From contig NZ_VHIN01000017.1 in the NCBI RefSeq assembly GCF_009805585.1, positions 1-64,000 on the forward strand: a stretch of 64,000 bases of DNA, in the 5' to 3' direction. Source of the DNA: Glutamicibacter sp. JC586. Lineage in GTDB: Bacteria; Actinomycetota; Actinomycetes; Actinomycetales; Micrococcaceae. The notes under the pieces were generated by a model. That model searched no databases. It was not told where the DNA came from and saw only the letters and a program-made list of their open reading frames with translations. Shown here one piece after another: positions 25,533 through 33,703 of the stretch. A program made the translations under genes and the position numbers. Numbering within the stretch: position 1 is the first letter of the stretch; every line of letters starts with the position of its first letter.

Positions 25533-26477
25533 ATGAGCACCAGCACCAGATTTTTGCGCTTGCTCTCGTTGTTGCAGACCCATCGTTATTGGTCTGGAGA
25601 CGAGCTGGCCGAGCGCTTAGAAGTCAGCCTGCGCACTGTTCGCCGGGACATCGACAGGCTGCGCGATCTGGGTTACCCAGTACAAGCCGATCGCGGCGTG
25701 GGTGGTGGTTATCAGTTAGCCTCAGGAGCGGCATTACCTCCACTTGTGCTCGACGACGAGGAAGCCGTGGCATTGGTGGTCGCATTGCAGTCCACCGTGC
25801 ACGGCGGATCGTCAATGCTGGCTGAAGCGGCGCTGCGGGCATTGGGCAAAGTTGTGCCGGTCCTCCCTGCCAGATTGCGTCAGCGAGCACACGCTTTGAC
25901 CGGGAGTACAGTTCCACTCAATTCGTCGTCCGCTGCGCAAGAGCCCGTGGATCCCGGGGTACTGGTGGCCTTCGCCCAGGCCTGCCGCGATCATGAACGA
26001 ATCACTTTCGACTACAAGGACGCCAAGGGAGCAGCGAGTGCGCGCAGGGTAGAACCGGCTCAACTGGTGAATGTGGGCAACCGATACTATCTGGTGGCCT
26101 TTGATTTGGATCGCGATGATTGGCGCAGCTTTCGTGTGGACCGTGCACAAAACGCCTCACCCAGGACCCTGCGGTTTACACCCCGCGTCGTGCCCGGTGG
26201 AGATGCGGCAAGCTTCGTTCGCGCTGGACTGCGTGGTAGCGGACAACCAGATGTGAGCGCGCGGATCCATGCCAGCGCCAAGAAGTTGGAGCCATTGATC
26301 GGGCGCTGGTTCCAGATCGAGGAAATCGATGCGGACAGTTGCCTAGTGCGCACCGAGAATATGGATCTGCATTGGGCAGCATTTGGTCTTGCCATGGGTC
26401 AAGCCAAGGTCAGCGATGTTCAGCCAAAGGAACTGCGCACACTCCTGGATACGTGGGTGAAGGATCTCAGCGCGTAA
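25533..26477 (+). CDS. YafY-type regulator (winged helix plus WYL domain)
   Basis: 314 residues from ATG 25533 (MSTSTRFLRLLSLLQTHRYW). N-terminal DeoR-like winged helix (GDELAERLEVSLRTVRRDID), then a WYL domain (ITFDYKDAKG, ARRVEPAQLVNVGNRYYLVAFD, WRSFRVDRAQNA) and a WCX-like C-terminal part. WYL domains bind small ligands or nucleic acid. It is divergent from the DinB-like gene over about 100 bases, a common arrangement, so control of that gene is likely. Confidence 0.9.
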   Translation: MSTSTRFLRLLSLLQTHRYWSGDELAERLEVSLRTVRRDIDRLRDLGYPVQADRGVGGGYQLASGAALPPLVLDDEEAVALVVALQSTVHGGSSMLAEAALRALGKVVPVLPARLRQRAHALTGSTVPLNSSSAAQEPVDPGVLVAFAQACRDHERITFDYKDAKGAASARRVEPAQLVNVGNRYYLVAFDLDRDDWRSFRVDRAQNASPRTLRFTPRVVPGGDAASFVRAGLRGSGQPDVSARIHASAKKLEPLIGRWFQIEEIDADSCLVRTENMDLHWAAFGLAMGQAKVSDVQPKELRTLLDTWVKDLSA

Positions 26478-26702
26478 TTGTTGCCGTGGTGTCAGTTCTC
26501 CGAATCTCAGTGAAAGTTGTGAGATGCAACAAACTTTGCCCCGGATTCCCCTGAGAGGCAATCGCGGGGAGTATAGTCACTGGCGTGTCGATGATCTTCA
26601 AATCATTCAGATTAAACCTCTCACTAGCTAATACTTAAAGATTTAATCATCAGCACGGCAATATTTATCGTCGCTCCCACCGCGACCACGAAAGGCTGAT
26701 TC

Positions 26703-27896
26703 ATGACCATTGCCGACTTCGCTAGCGATGCACAAGCCATGCTTCCCGAGCTAATTGATCTTCGTCGCGCGCTTCATGCTGATCCCGAGCTCGGGCTCGA
26801 TTTGCCACGCACTCAGCAAAAAGTCCTCGCCGCCCTCGAAGGGCTCCCACTGGAAATCAGCACGGGAACGCGCACCAGCTCGGTCACCGCAGTGCTTCGA
26901 GGAGCACTGCCAGGTCCAACGGTATTGCTTCGCGGAGACATGGATGCGTTGCCGGTGAACGAAGAGACCGGGCTGAACTTCGCCTCTGCCAATGGCAACA
27001 TGCACGCTTGCGGACACGACCTTCATACCGCGGGCCTCGTAGGCGCTGCAAAGTTGCTCTCCGCACGGGTCAATGAGCTTCATGGCTCAGTAATCTTCAT
27101 GTTCCAGCCGGGCGAAGAAGGCCACGGTGGAGCGAAGATCATGATCGAGGAAGGTCTGTTGAATGCAACCGGCGAGCGTCCCGTGGCTGCCTACGCTATC
27201 CACGTAGCACCTGGCCCACGAGGGATCTTCGGAACCCGAGGCGGTCCAGTTGCTGCCGGTTCAAACCAACTGACGGTCAACCTGCATGGACGTGGCGGCC
27301 ACGGTTCGCAGCCACACCTGACTTTGGACCCGGTACCAGCAGCTGCCGAAGTAGTTCTGGCGCTGCAGAGTTTTGTGACTCGACGGTTTAACGCATTCGA
27401 CCCAGTTGTCCTGTCAATCACCCGCATGAACACCGGTGACGGCGCCATTAACGTCATCCCGGAAAGTGTTGAGATCGCAGCGACCATCCGCAATATGTCG
27501 CACGCTTCGTTGGACATCCTAAAAGAAGGATTGCCCCGGATCATCAACGGCGTAGCTGCAGCCCACGACCTAGCAGCGGATCTCAGCTTTGAAACGATGT
27601 ACCCAGTCACCGTCAACGACGCTACCGAAACCGATGGAGCACTGGAAACTCTGCGCGGGCTATACGGTGAGCAACGTGTGGCGATCATGCCGTCGCCAAT
27701 GATGGGCTCCGAGGACTTTGCATTTGTGCTCGACGAAGTGCCCGGCACCTTTATCGGGTTGATGACTTCGCCGGCTGAAATGACCGCCGAAAAGATCGAG
27801 TGGAACCACTCTCCACGGGTCATCTTTGATGACACGATTCTCGGGGATCAGGCAGCAGCCTTGGCAGCGATTGCGTTTGAGCGTACTGCCCGCTGA
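26703..27896 (+). CDS. M20-family amidohydrolase
   Basis: 397 residues. M20D-type peptidase/amidohydrolase with RRALHADPELGLDLPRTQ, LLRGDMDALPVNEETGL, HACGHDLHTAGLVGAA, FQPGEEGHGGAKIMIEEG and the dimerisation domain containing GRGGHGSQPH. Metal ligands (His and Glu of HACGHD, EE and the C-terminal HSP) are present. Substrates in the family are N-acyl amino acids or auxin-like conjugates; the true one is unknown. It stands alone; the 225 bases upstream hold its promoter but no clear gene. Confidence 0.9.
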   Translation: MTIADFASDAQAMLPELIDLRRALHADPELGLDLPRTQQKVLAALEGLPLEISTGTRTSSVTAVLRGALPGPTVLLRGDMDALPVNEETGLNFASANGNMHACGHDLHTAGLVGAAKLLSARVNELHGSVIFMFQPGEEGHGGAKIMIEEGLLNATGERPVAAYAIHVAPGPRGIFGTRGGPVAAGSNQLTVNLHGRGGHGSQPHLTLDPVPAAAEVVLALQSFVTRRFNAFDPVVLSITRMNTGDGAINVIPESVEIAATIRNMSHASLDILKEGLPRIINGVAAAHDLAADLSFETMYPVTVNDATETDGALETLRGLYGEQRVAIMPSPMMGSEDFAFVLDEVPGTFIGLMTSPAEMTAEKIEWNHSPRVIFDDTILGDQAAALAAIAFERTAR

Positions 27897-27913
27897 GCCT
27901 TGGGTGCTGCGCG

Positions 27914-28620
27914 CTAATTCTTGAGAATTACAGTGGTTTGGGTTCCCGCATACTCAAACCCAGCGCGCAGCGCCGTTCTGATCGACGCGAAATTCTCGAC
28001 GTGCACGCGCCACTGAGGAATTAGGCCCGCGTCTATCGCATGCTTTTGGGCAATGGCAACTGACTGAGAGCCGAGTCCGATTTGCCGGCTGGCTGGTGAT
28101 ACGAGCGCCCCGAGGTGGGCCACGGTATCTTCCCACACGTCGTAGCCAGCACCTGCCACAGGCACCGGTTCTTCCTCAGAATCGCTAAGCAAAGTGAAGG
28201 TATTTTCCATCTGGCTCAACCGACTTCTGCGGTATCTGCGGGCGGGCAGGCTGCTTCGAGTTCAACGGCATGCGCTCGTGCACGGCTGACCTTTGCATTC
28301 GGCGATGGCAGTGTTGGTACTGAATCGCTGTAGTACAGCTTCGCCTCCCCGAGAGCCCGCCCACCATAGAGAGTACTGAGCTCCAACAGTTTCGCGTGGC
28401 TGGTCAGGTCCGAATCGGGAAGGTTTCGGCCAGCTTCCATGGCGCATGAAGGACCCAGCAAGATCCCCGTGCCGAACAGCGAAACGAACATGAGCACGGC
28501 ACTATCGTTCTTTTCGCGATAGATGCGGCTCTCTCCCCGGGCCAAGGCTTCTGTCGATACTCCAAGGATCGATGCCCAAGATTGCCGGATAGTCGCGATG
28601 GTGTCGGGTTGAAGCGTCAT
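27914..28620 (-). pseudogene. GNAT acetyltransferase split by a frameshift
   Basis: The first part (28620 to the TGA at 28216) starts MTLQPDTIATIRQSWASILGV and ends ACPPADTAEVG. The second part continues SQMENTFTLLSDSEEEPVPVAGAGYDVWEDT to RTALRAGFEYAGTQTTVILKN, with a GNAT acetyl-CoA loop region (SRQIGLGSQSVAIAQKHA). One missing T in GGT(T)TGAGC would restore an uninterrupted 235-residue protein. A -1 slip or TTGA-coupled restart are alternatives. The start overlaps the preceding small membrane protein (ATGA). Confidence 0.75.
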
Positions 28621-28880
28621 GTCGAAAGACTAGCGGACTGCACGCTATTGATGCCCAGCCTGGAACGGACAGAAAACGTCCTAAGGACGAACGCGATCAA
28701 TAGAACGTCCAGTGCGAGGATGGCTATCAGTGACCCGTGAGCCGCCACCCACATCAGGTTTGAGTGCGGGAGTATTAGTTCTGGGGCCACATGTGAGCCG
28801 GTTTCTGCGCCGCTGATCGCTTCACTATCCAGCCGATGCCACAACAAGTAGAAGATGATGAAGCAAATATTCAACATCAA
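28617..28880 (-). CDS. Small membrane protein, start uncertain
   Basis: 87 residues from TTG 28880 (or the ATG next to it). Two membrane segments: LNICFIIFYLLWH and LIAILALDVLLIAFVLR. No family recognised. The frame stays open up to about 28921 and encodes VYGFLAALTLLMLNICF, which would complete the first membrane segment, but no ATG, GTG or TTG precedes it. The start may be a rare codon, or the original start is lost. The stop overlaps the GNAT start. Confidence 0.5.
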   Translation of the reverse strand: MMLNICFIIFYLLWHRLDSEAISGAETGSHVAPELILPHSNLMWVAAHGSLIAILALDVLLIAFVLRTFSVRSRLGINSVQSASLST

Positions 28881-28924
28881 CAGGGTCAGAGCGGCGAGGA
28901 ATCCATAAACTTTTCGCTCTGGAA

Positions 28925-29341
28925 CTAGAATTCAAAACCTTCCAACAGTTTCTGAGCAGTAATGTTTTCAAGCCAAAAGTACGAATGAACCGCCAACAGA
29001 ATGTCATCTACTAGCTCGTCTGTTGCTGGTGCGCCACGAAGGGCAATGATGACACTCGTGGCAGTCGCGATCGCTGAATTCTGACTCGTCCTGTCGAATT
29101 CAGCTCCGGCGAGGGCTAGCAAGTAGTCGTGTGCCAGGGTACGTAGATTCTGACCGGAGAGATTTTTCCGTGGCAGGTAGCCTAGTGCCTGTTGCATCTG
29201 CCCAGCAGCCGTCTCCTTATCAGGAATCGGCGTACATTGTTGTTGAAGTCTAGACAGCAAATGTTCGTCTTTGAGGACTTCACCCGGAATAATTTCCCTG
29301 TAGTCGGTTACGCTCCCTGGGTCACAGAATTCCTTAACCAT
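28925..29341 (-). CDS. Hypothetical protein
   Basis: 138 residues, starting MVKEFCDPGSVTDYREIIPG. Not recognised. It is mostly helical, with segments GYLPRKNLSGQNLRTLAHDYLL and TSVIIALRGAPATDELVDDILL, and no membrane segment or signal peptide. It lies between moaE and the small membrane protein on the same strand, so it could be at the end of the moeB-moaE transcript. Length and codon use look normal for a real gene. Confidence 0.6.
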   Translation of the reverse strand: MVKEFCDPGSVTDYREIIPGEVLKDEHLLSRLQQQCTPIPDKETAAGQMQQALGYLPRKNLSGQNLRTLAHDYLLALAGAEFDRTSQNSAIATATSVIIALRGAPATDELVDDILLAVHSYFWLENITAQKLLEGFEF

Positions 29342-29353
29342 GGTCTACTTCCT

Positions 29354-29761
29354 CTACAGCCCAACCCATTCAGAGCTACCGGAAGTAAAGTGCTGCTTCT
29401 TCCAGATGGGAACCTCAGCCTTAATGCGCTCCACCAGGTTCTCGATGGCGTCGAACGCTTCCTTGCGGTGAGCGGCCGCCGAGGCAGCCACCAACGCGGC
29501 ATCCCCAATTTTCAACGGACCCACGCGATGTACTGCAGAGAGTTTGAGCCCAGTGCGTTCTTCTTCCTCGGCGATGATCTTCTCAAGGAAGTCCTGCGCC
29601 TGCGGGTGGTGCGAGTAGTCCAAGGAGGTCACCGATTGACCACCGTCGTGATTGCGAATAATTCCATGGAAGAGGACCACGGCGCCGGCTGTATCGGACT
29701 GCACGGCATCGCGGACCGCGGCCTCGTCGATAGGTTCTTCGGTAATCAGCGCGTAGCTCAT
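29354..29761 (-). CDS. moaE: Molybdopterin synthase catalytic subunit
   Basis: 135 residues. MoaE transfers sulfur from the MoaD thiocarboxylate to cPMP. Conserved parts: GAVVLFHGIIRNHDGG, VTSLDYSHHPQA, VHRVGPLKIGDAALVAASAAAHRKEAF and the catalytic lysines in AEVPIWKKQHF. The start overlaps the moeB stop (ATGA). Confidence 0.95.
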   Translation of the reverse strand: MSYALITEEPIDEAAVRDAVQSDTAGAVVLFHGIIRNHDGGQSVTSLDYSHHPQAQDFLEKIIAEEEERTGLKLSAVHRVGPLKIGDAALVAASAAAHRKEAFDAIENLVERIKAEVPIWKKQHFTSGSSEWVGL

Positions 29762-30939
29762 GAGCGGGCTCCTTCGGTGTGTGCGGGTTCGGCCAATAGC
29801 TGCGGGGCTACCTCGGCCAGTGCGGGAAGCCCGCCTTCAAGATAATTCGTAGTGATGCCGCGACCGGCAAGCAAGGAAGCCGCACGTTGTGAACGCGGAC
29901 CTCGGGCACAGTAGACCGTCACTTGCTCGGGAATCTGTTCCAGATCTGCACCGGATTCGATGGCCGCTTCCAGATCAGGTAGCGGTAAATGCAAGGAACC
30001 AGCAATGTGTTGCTGTGCGCGTTCGTCATCATTGCGCACGTCCAACAAAACTGGAGCGTCAGTCTCGGCCAGCAATTCGGCGAGCGCCGTCGCGTCGATG
30101 CCTTGGGCTTCGGGCAATGAACCGGAGCAGAAGAGCACGTAGTCGATCAGCTCGGTGACTTGTGTTCCCTGCGGATCTCGCGCGAATTCGAGGGTCCTGG
30201 TGCTGGCGGCCAGTGCGTCATAGATCAATACTTTGCCCACCAGCGGGGTGCCAATTCCGGCGATCAACTTCAAGGCTTCGGTGGCCAGCAGCGATCCGAT
30301 GGTGCCGCACAATCCAGGCAGCACTCCCCCGGCGGCGCAGTCGGGAACGGTACCCGGCGCCGGCGGCACCGGGAAAAGATCACGGTAGCCGGGCCCATGC
30401 TCATGCCAGGCCACAGACACTTGTCCGTGGTGCTGGAGGATGGAACCCCAGACCAGTGGGATGCCCGTGAGCTGAGCTGCGTCATTAGACAGGTACCGGG
30501 TCGGGAAGTTGTCACTTCCGTCGATGACCAAGTCATAATTGGCAAAAATTTCGAGTGCGTTTGATGAGTCCAAACGCAAGTTGTGCTCGATGATTTTTAC
30601 ATTCGGATCCAGCGCTGTGGCAGCTTGGGCCAGTGAAGCGGTCTTGGCTAGGCCGATGTTAGCGGTGGTGTGGGTGACCTGGCGGTGCAGATTGGATAGC
30701 TCCACCACGTCGTCATCAACGATGCCGATGGTGCCCACCCCGGCTCCGACTAGATAAGGAACGCTCGCGCTACCCAGACCCCCGGCGCCGATAACCAGTA
30801 CCCGGGCTGCGGCAAGTCTGCGCTGTGCGGTGTCATCAAATCCAGGCAAGCTCAGTTGGCGCGCGGCTCGTGCCGCCTGTTCTTCGCTCAGTGCTGGCCC
30901 TGGGGTGACCAGTGCGGGAAAGTCGCGTTCGCTTTTCAT
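29758..30939 (-). CDS. moeB: MoeB/ThiF adenylyltransferase with rhodanese domain (MoeZ type)
   Basis: 393 residues from ATG 30939 behind GGAG; earlier in-frame codons are not preferred. ThiF-type nucleotide-binding domain (VLVIGAGGLGSASVPYLVGAG, DDDVVELSNLHRQ, NFPTRYLSNDAA) followed by a rhodanese domain at about 285-385 with the active cysteine in VYCARGPRSQ. It adenylates the MoaD C terminus and, through the rhodanese part, delivers sulfur. The catalytic cysteine of the ThiF part is probably in DCAAGGVLPG. It is divergent from moaD over 37 bases. Confidence 0.93.
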   Translation of the reverse strand: MKSERDFPALVTPGPALSEEQAARAARQLSLPGFDDTAQRRLAAARVLVIGAGGLGSASVPYLVGAGVGTIGIVDDDVVELSNLHRQVTHTTANIGLAKTASLAQAATALDPNVKIIEHNLRLDSSNALEIFANYDLVIDGSDNFPTRYLSNDAAQLTGIPLVWGSILQHHGQVSVAWHEHGPGYRDLFPVPPAPGTVPDCAAGGVLPGLCGTIGSLLATEALKLIAGIGTPLVGKVLIYDALAASTRTLEFARDPQGTQVTELIDYVLFCSGSLPEAQGIDATALAELLAETDAPVLLDVRNDDERAQQHIAGSLHLPLPDLEAAIESGADLEQIPEQVTVYCARGPRSQRAASLLAGRGITTNYLEGGLPALAEVAPQLLAEPAHTEGARS

Positions 30940-30948
30940 CGTGCTCCT

Positions 30949-30966
30949 TATCGCTGTGGCGCGATA
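30949..30966. promoter_or_regulatory. Dyad between moeB and moaD
   Basis: TATCGC and GCGATA, six-base arms with a six-base spacer, in the middle of the 37-base gap between two divergent Moco operons. Its position fits an operator for both, but the protein is unknown; it is not an obvious ModE site. Confidence 0.4.
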
Positions 30967-30976
30967 GCATGAAGTC

Positions 30977-31228
30977 ATGTCGAGAATTACGATACGCTAC
31001 TTCGCTGCCGCGGCGGCGGCTTCGGGTACCGAAGAGGAAATATGGGATCGCCCTGAAACCTTGGCACAGTTGCGCACCGAGCTGATCGACGCATACGGCA
31101 CCGATATGGCCCAGGTCTTGCGTGCCGGAAGTTTCCTCATTAATGGCGTGGTACGCCGTGATGCCGGCGAACTGGGCACTGCCCGCGACCTAACGGTGGA
31201 CGTGCTACCACCATTTGCAGGCGGATAA
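30977..31228 (+). CDS. moaD: Molybdopterin synthase sulfur-carrier subunit
   Basis: 83 residues with a ubiquitin-like fold (ITIRYFAAAAAASG start) and the obligatory C-terminal GG (PPFAGG), which MoeB adenylates and which becomes a thiocarboxylate. First gene of moaD-moeA-moaC-mog; moeA begins three bases after its stop. Confidence 0.95.
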   Translation: MSRITIRYFAAAAAASGTEEEIWDRPETLAQLRTELIDAYGTDMAQVLRAGSFLINGVVRRDAGELGTARDLTVDVLPPFAGG

Positions 31229-31231
31229 CCG

Positions 31232-32464
31232 ATGACCTGCACCCTAGAAAAGCATCGCGCCGAGCTTGAAGCACTACTGTCTCCGGTTTTTTCTTCCTTA
31301 ACCAGTGAAGTGTTGTCCACCGACAGCCACGAGGTCCTTGACCGGGTTCTCAGCGAGGATGTGTATGCGCTGTTGCCGATCCCTGCCTTCACCAATTCGC
31401 AGATGGATGGTTATGCAGCGCGCAGTTCGGATTTGGCTCAAGCGACGGCCGGATCCCCTGTCACCTTGCCTCTTGGATTCACTGCGGCCGCTGGCGACCC
31501 GCAGATCTCGCTAGCTGCGGGAACCGTCAGCCCGGTGATGACCGGTGCGATGATCCCCGATGGTGCCGATACCGTGATCCCGGTAGAAGAGTCTGCAGCG
31601 GGCCGCTTCCCGGAATTAGTCCGAGCAAACCAAGGCACCCCGACCGGTCACGCCGAATTCACTGCGCCCAGCGAACCGGGCCGCTTTATCCGTCCTGCCG
31701 GCGTTGATCTTGAAGCCGGAGCATTGGTGGCCAAGGCCGGAACCCGGCTGACCCCAACCATGATCGCGGCATTGGTTTCCAGCGGAGTACGCGAAGTTCC
31801 GGTCCGTCGCGCTCTGAAGGTCGCTGTGTGCACCACCGGGGATGAGCTCAGCGACGACCATCGCACCCAAGGCCAAATCCCGGACTCCAACTCCCCCATG
31901 CTTGTTGCGTGGTTCTCTCGCTATCAGGTGCAGGTACGCACCCTGCAATTACCTGATGATCCCCAGCGCTTCGCTCTGGCTATTGATGCATTGCAGGAAC
32001 AAGTTGATCTGATTTTGACCGTAGGCGGTATCAGCGCCGGAGCCTACGAGGTGGTTCGCCAAGCCTTGTCACCATTGGGCGGCACCTTCCACCATGTAGC
32101 TATCCAGCCTGGCGGCCCGCAAGGTTTCGCCCAGCTACCTCAAGCCGCAGTCCTGTGCTTCCCCGGTAACCCGGTGAGTGCCCTGTTGTCAGCCGAGCTG
32201 TTTCTTGCCCCGCTACTGCGCAAGCTCAACGCGTTGCCTGAACCACTATCTCAGCAGTATTCATTGGCAGCGGATGTGACCTCACCCGAGCATAAACATC
32301 AGGTGCGTCGGGCGGTGATCCGTGATGGTCTAGTGGAGATCTTGGATCCGGGGTCGCATCTAGTTCACGACCTAGCCCGCGCCGACGCGTTGGTGCATAT
32401 CCCGGTGGGCGTCAGCCAACTGAGCACCGGGCAGCAAATTGAAACTTGGAGCATGAATGTCTGA
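31232..32464 (+). CDS. moeA: Molybdopterin molybdenumtransferase MoeA, copy 2
   Basis: 410 residues. Has the MoeA signatures FTNSQMDGYAARSSD, SPVMTGAMIPDGADTV, FIRPAGVDLEAG, TTGDELSDDHRTQGQIPDSNSP, LTVGGISAGAYEV and CFPGNPVSALLSAE. It catalyses molybdenum insertion like copy 1 (19056). It overlaps moaC by eight bases. Two MoeA copies are usual in actinobacteria and may serve different final cofactors; this is not decidable here. Confidence 0.92.
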   Translation: MTCTLEKHRAELEALLSPVFSSLTSEVLSTDSHEVLDRVLSEDVYALLPIPAFTNSQMDGYAARSSDLAQATAGSPVTLPLGFTAAAGDPQISLAAGTVSPVMTGAMIPDGADTVIPVEESAAGRFPELVRANQGTPTGHAEFTAPSEPGRFIRPAGVDLEAGALVAKAGTRLTPTMIAALVSSGVREVPVRRALKVAVCTTGDELSDDHRTQGQIPDSNSPMLVAWFSRYQVQVRTLQLPDDPQRFALAIDALQEQVDLILTVGGISAGAYEVVRQALSPLGGTFHHVAIQPGGPQGFAQLPQAAVLCFPGNPVSALLSAELFLAPLLRKLNALPEPLSQQYSLAADVTSPEHKHQVRRAVIRDGLVEILDPGSHLVHDLARADALVHIPVGVSQLSTGQQIETWSMNV

Positions 32465-32933
32465 AAAACTCACCCACCTGCGCGAAGACGGCAGCGCCCA
32501 CATGGTCGATGTTAGCGATAAAGCTGTCACCAAGCGCGTTGCTACTGCCGAGGCCATCTTTGCCACCCGTGAAGACGTGGTTCCGCTGCTGATGACCGGC
32601 AACCTGCCCAAGGGTGAAGCGCTGGGCACCGCCCGAGTCGCCGGCATCATGGCAGCCAAGCGAACCTGGGAATTGGTTCCGCTGTGCCACCCGCTGCCGA
32701 TTTCTAAAGTCTCCATCGACTTCGAGGCCCAGGATTCTGCGGTACGCGTTGTCGCACAGGTGACCACCAAGGGCGTTACTGGGGTGGAGATGGAAGCGTT
32801 GACCGCAGCCAGCGTAGCCGCGTTGACCCTCTACGACATGGTCAAGGCCGTCGATAAGCACGCCGAGGTCCGCTCCGTGAAGGTCTTGGCAAAGTCTGGC
32901 GGCAAAAGTGGCGACTGGGTTCGTGAAGACTAA
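32457..32933 (+). CDS. moaC: Cyclic pyranopterin monophosphate synthase
   Basis: 158 residues, the usual length. MoaC turns 3',8-cyclo-GTP (from MoaA) into cPMP. Conserved: MVDVSDKAVTKRVATAEA, LPKGEALGTARVAGIMAAKRT, LCHPLPISKV and GVEMEALTAASVAALTLYDM with the catalytic Lys-rich AVDKHAE. It overlaps the next gene. Confidence 0.96.
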   Translation: MSEKLTHLREDGSAHMVDVSDKAVTKRVATAEAIFATREDVVPLLMTGNLPKGEALGTARVAGIMAAKRTWELVPLCHPLPISKVSIDFEAQDSAVRVVAQVTTKGVTGVEMEALTAASVAALTLYDMVKAVDKHAEVRSVKVLAKSGGKSGDWVRED

Positions 32934-33414
32934 CCGTCAAGCCAGCGTAGTGGTTGCCTCGACCAGCGCTGCCGCCGGGATAGCCGAGGACAAGACTGGC
33001 CCGCTGATCAGTCGATGGCTGCGTGAGCGCGGGTTCCAAGTGGTAGAACCGTTGGTGGTAGCCGATGGCCAGCCGGTACGTGATGCCGTTCAAAAACAAC
33101 TGGTCCCTGGCACCTCGGTTGTTATTGTTACCGGTGGCACCGGTGTCTCCCCCGATGATCAGTCCCCCGAAATGGTTGAACCACTTTTGGACTTGCAACT
33201 TCCAGGAATCATCGAAGCCATCCGGCGCCGTGGCGAAGCCTCAACTGCGCTGTCAATCATCACCCGCGGAGTGGCTGGCTTTGCTGGTGAAACCTTTGTA
33301 ATCACGCTGCCCGGGTCCACCGGCGGAGTCAAAGACGGGCTAGCCGTGCTGGATACAGTCCTAGAGCATCTGCTTACCCAACGTAGCGGTGGCGCCGGCC
33401 ACGGACCGCGCTAG
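32923..33414 (+). CDS. mog: MogA/MoaB-type molybdopterin adenylyltransferase
   Basis: 163 residues from GTG 32923 (VKTNRQASVVVASTSAAAG); GTG 32908 is also in frame. The enzyme adenylates molybdopterin before MoeA acts. Motifs: VVIVTGGTGVSPDD, IIEAIRRRGEA and LPGSTGGVKDGLAVL. It overlaps moaC by 11 bases, so translation is coupled. Last gene of the Moco operon. Confidence 0.92.
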   Translation: MKTNRQASVVVASTSAAAGIAEDKTGPLISRWLRERGFQVVEPLVVADGQPVRDAVQKQLVPGTSVVIVTGGTGVSPDDQSPEMVEPLLDLQLPGIIEAIRRRGEASTALSIITRGVAGFAGETFVITLPGSTGGVKDGLAVLDTVLEHLLTQRSGGAGHGPR

Positions 33415-33450
33415 GCACCCGCTAAATTACTTGATCAGGAAGTCTGAATT

Positions 33451-33660
33451 ATGAGAGTTGAAGCTGGAATCTACCAACACTTTAAAGGAGCACGCTACGA
33501 GGTGCTGGCCGTGGGCAAGCACAGCGAAACCGAAGAACCGTTGGTCTTCTACCGCAAGCTCTACGATGACTACAGCTTCTGGGCTCGGCCCTTGGAGATG
33601 TTTACCGAACATGTTGAGCGTGATGGCTACAGCGGGCCGAGGTTCGTAAAGGTGGCTTAG
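33451..33660 (+). CDS. DUF1653 protein
   Basis: 69 residues, ATG behind AGGAAG. Matches DUF1653: GIYQHFKGARYEVLAVGKHSE, then LVFYRKLYDDYSFWARP and MFTEHVERDG. The function is unknown; the fold is probably a small beta barrel. It is followed directly by a hairpin. Confidence 0.88.
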   Translation: MRVEAGIYQHFKGARYEVLAVGKHSETEEPLVFYRKLYDDYSFWARPLEMFTEHVERDGYSGPRFVKVA

Positions 33661-33678
33661 GCCGCAAGACTAGCGGCC
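33660..33678. terminator. Hairpin after the DUF1653 gene
   Basis: GGCCGC and GCGGCC, a perfect six-base stem with a seven-base loop, begins on the last base of the stop codon. No T run follows, so termination is only probable. Confidence 0.45.
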
Positions 33679-33703
33679 AGGAATGGCCAAAAATAATCTG
33701 CTT

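Noticed and set aside
23775-29341. Insertion sequence or phage between the two Moco blocks
   Set aside because: No transposase, integrase, terminal inverted repeat or target duplication could be seen; only unrelated chromosomal-type genes.
29192-29845. A 217-codon frame antisense to moaE and moeB
   Set aside because: Opposite two well-conserved Moco genes; the composition is that of a shadow frame.
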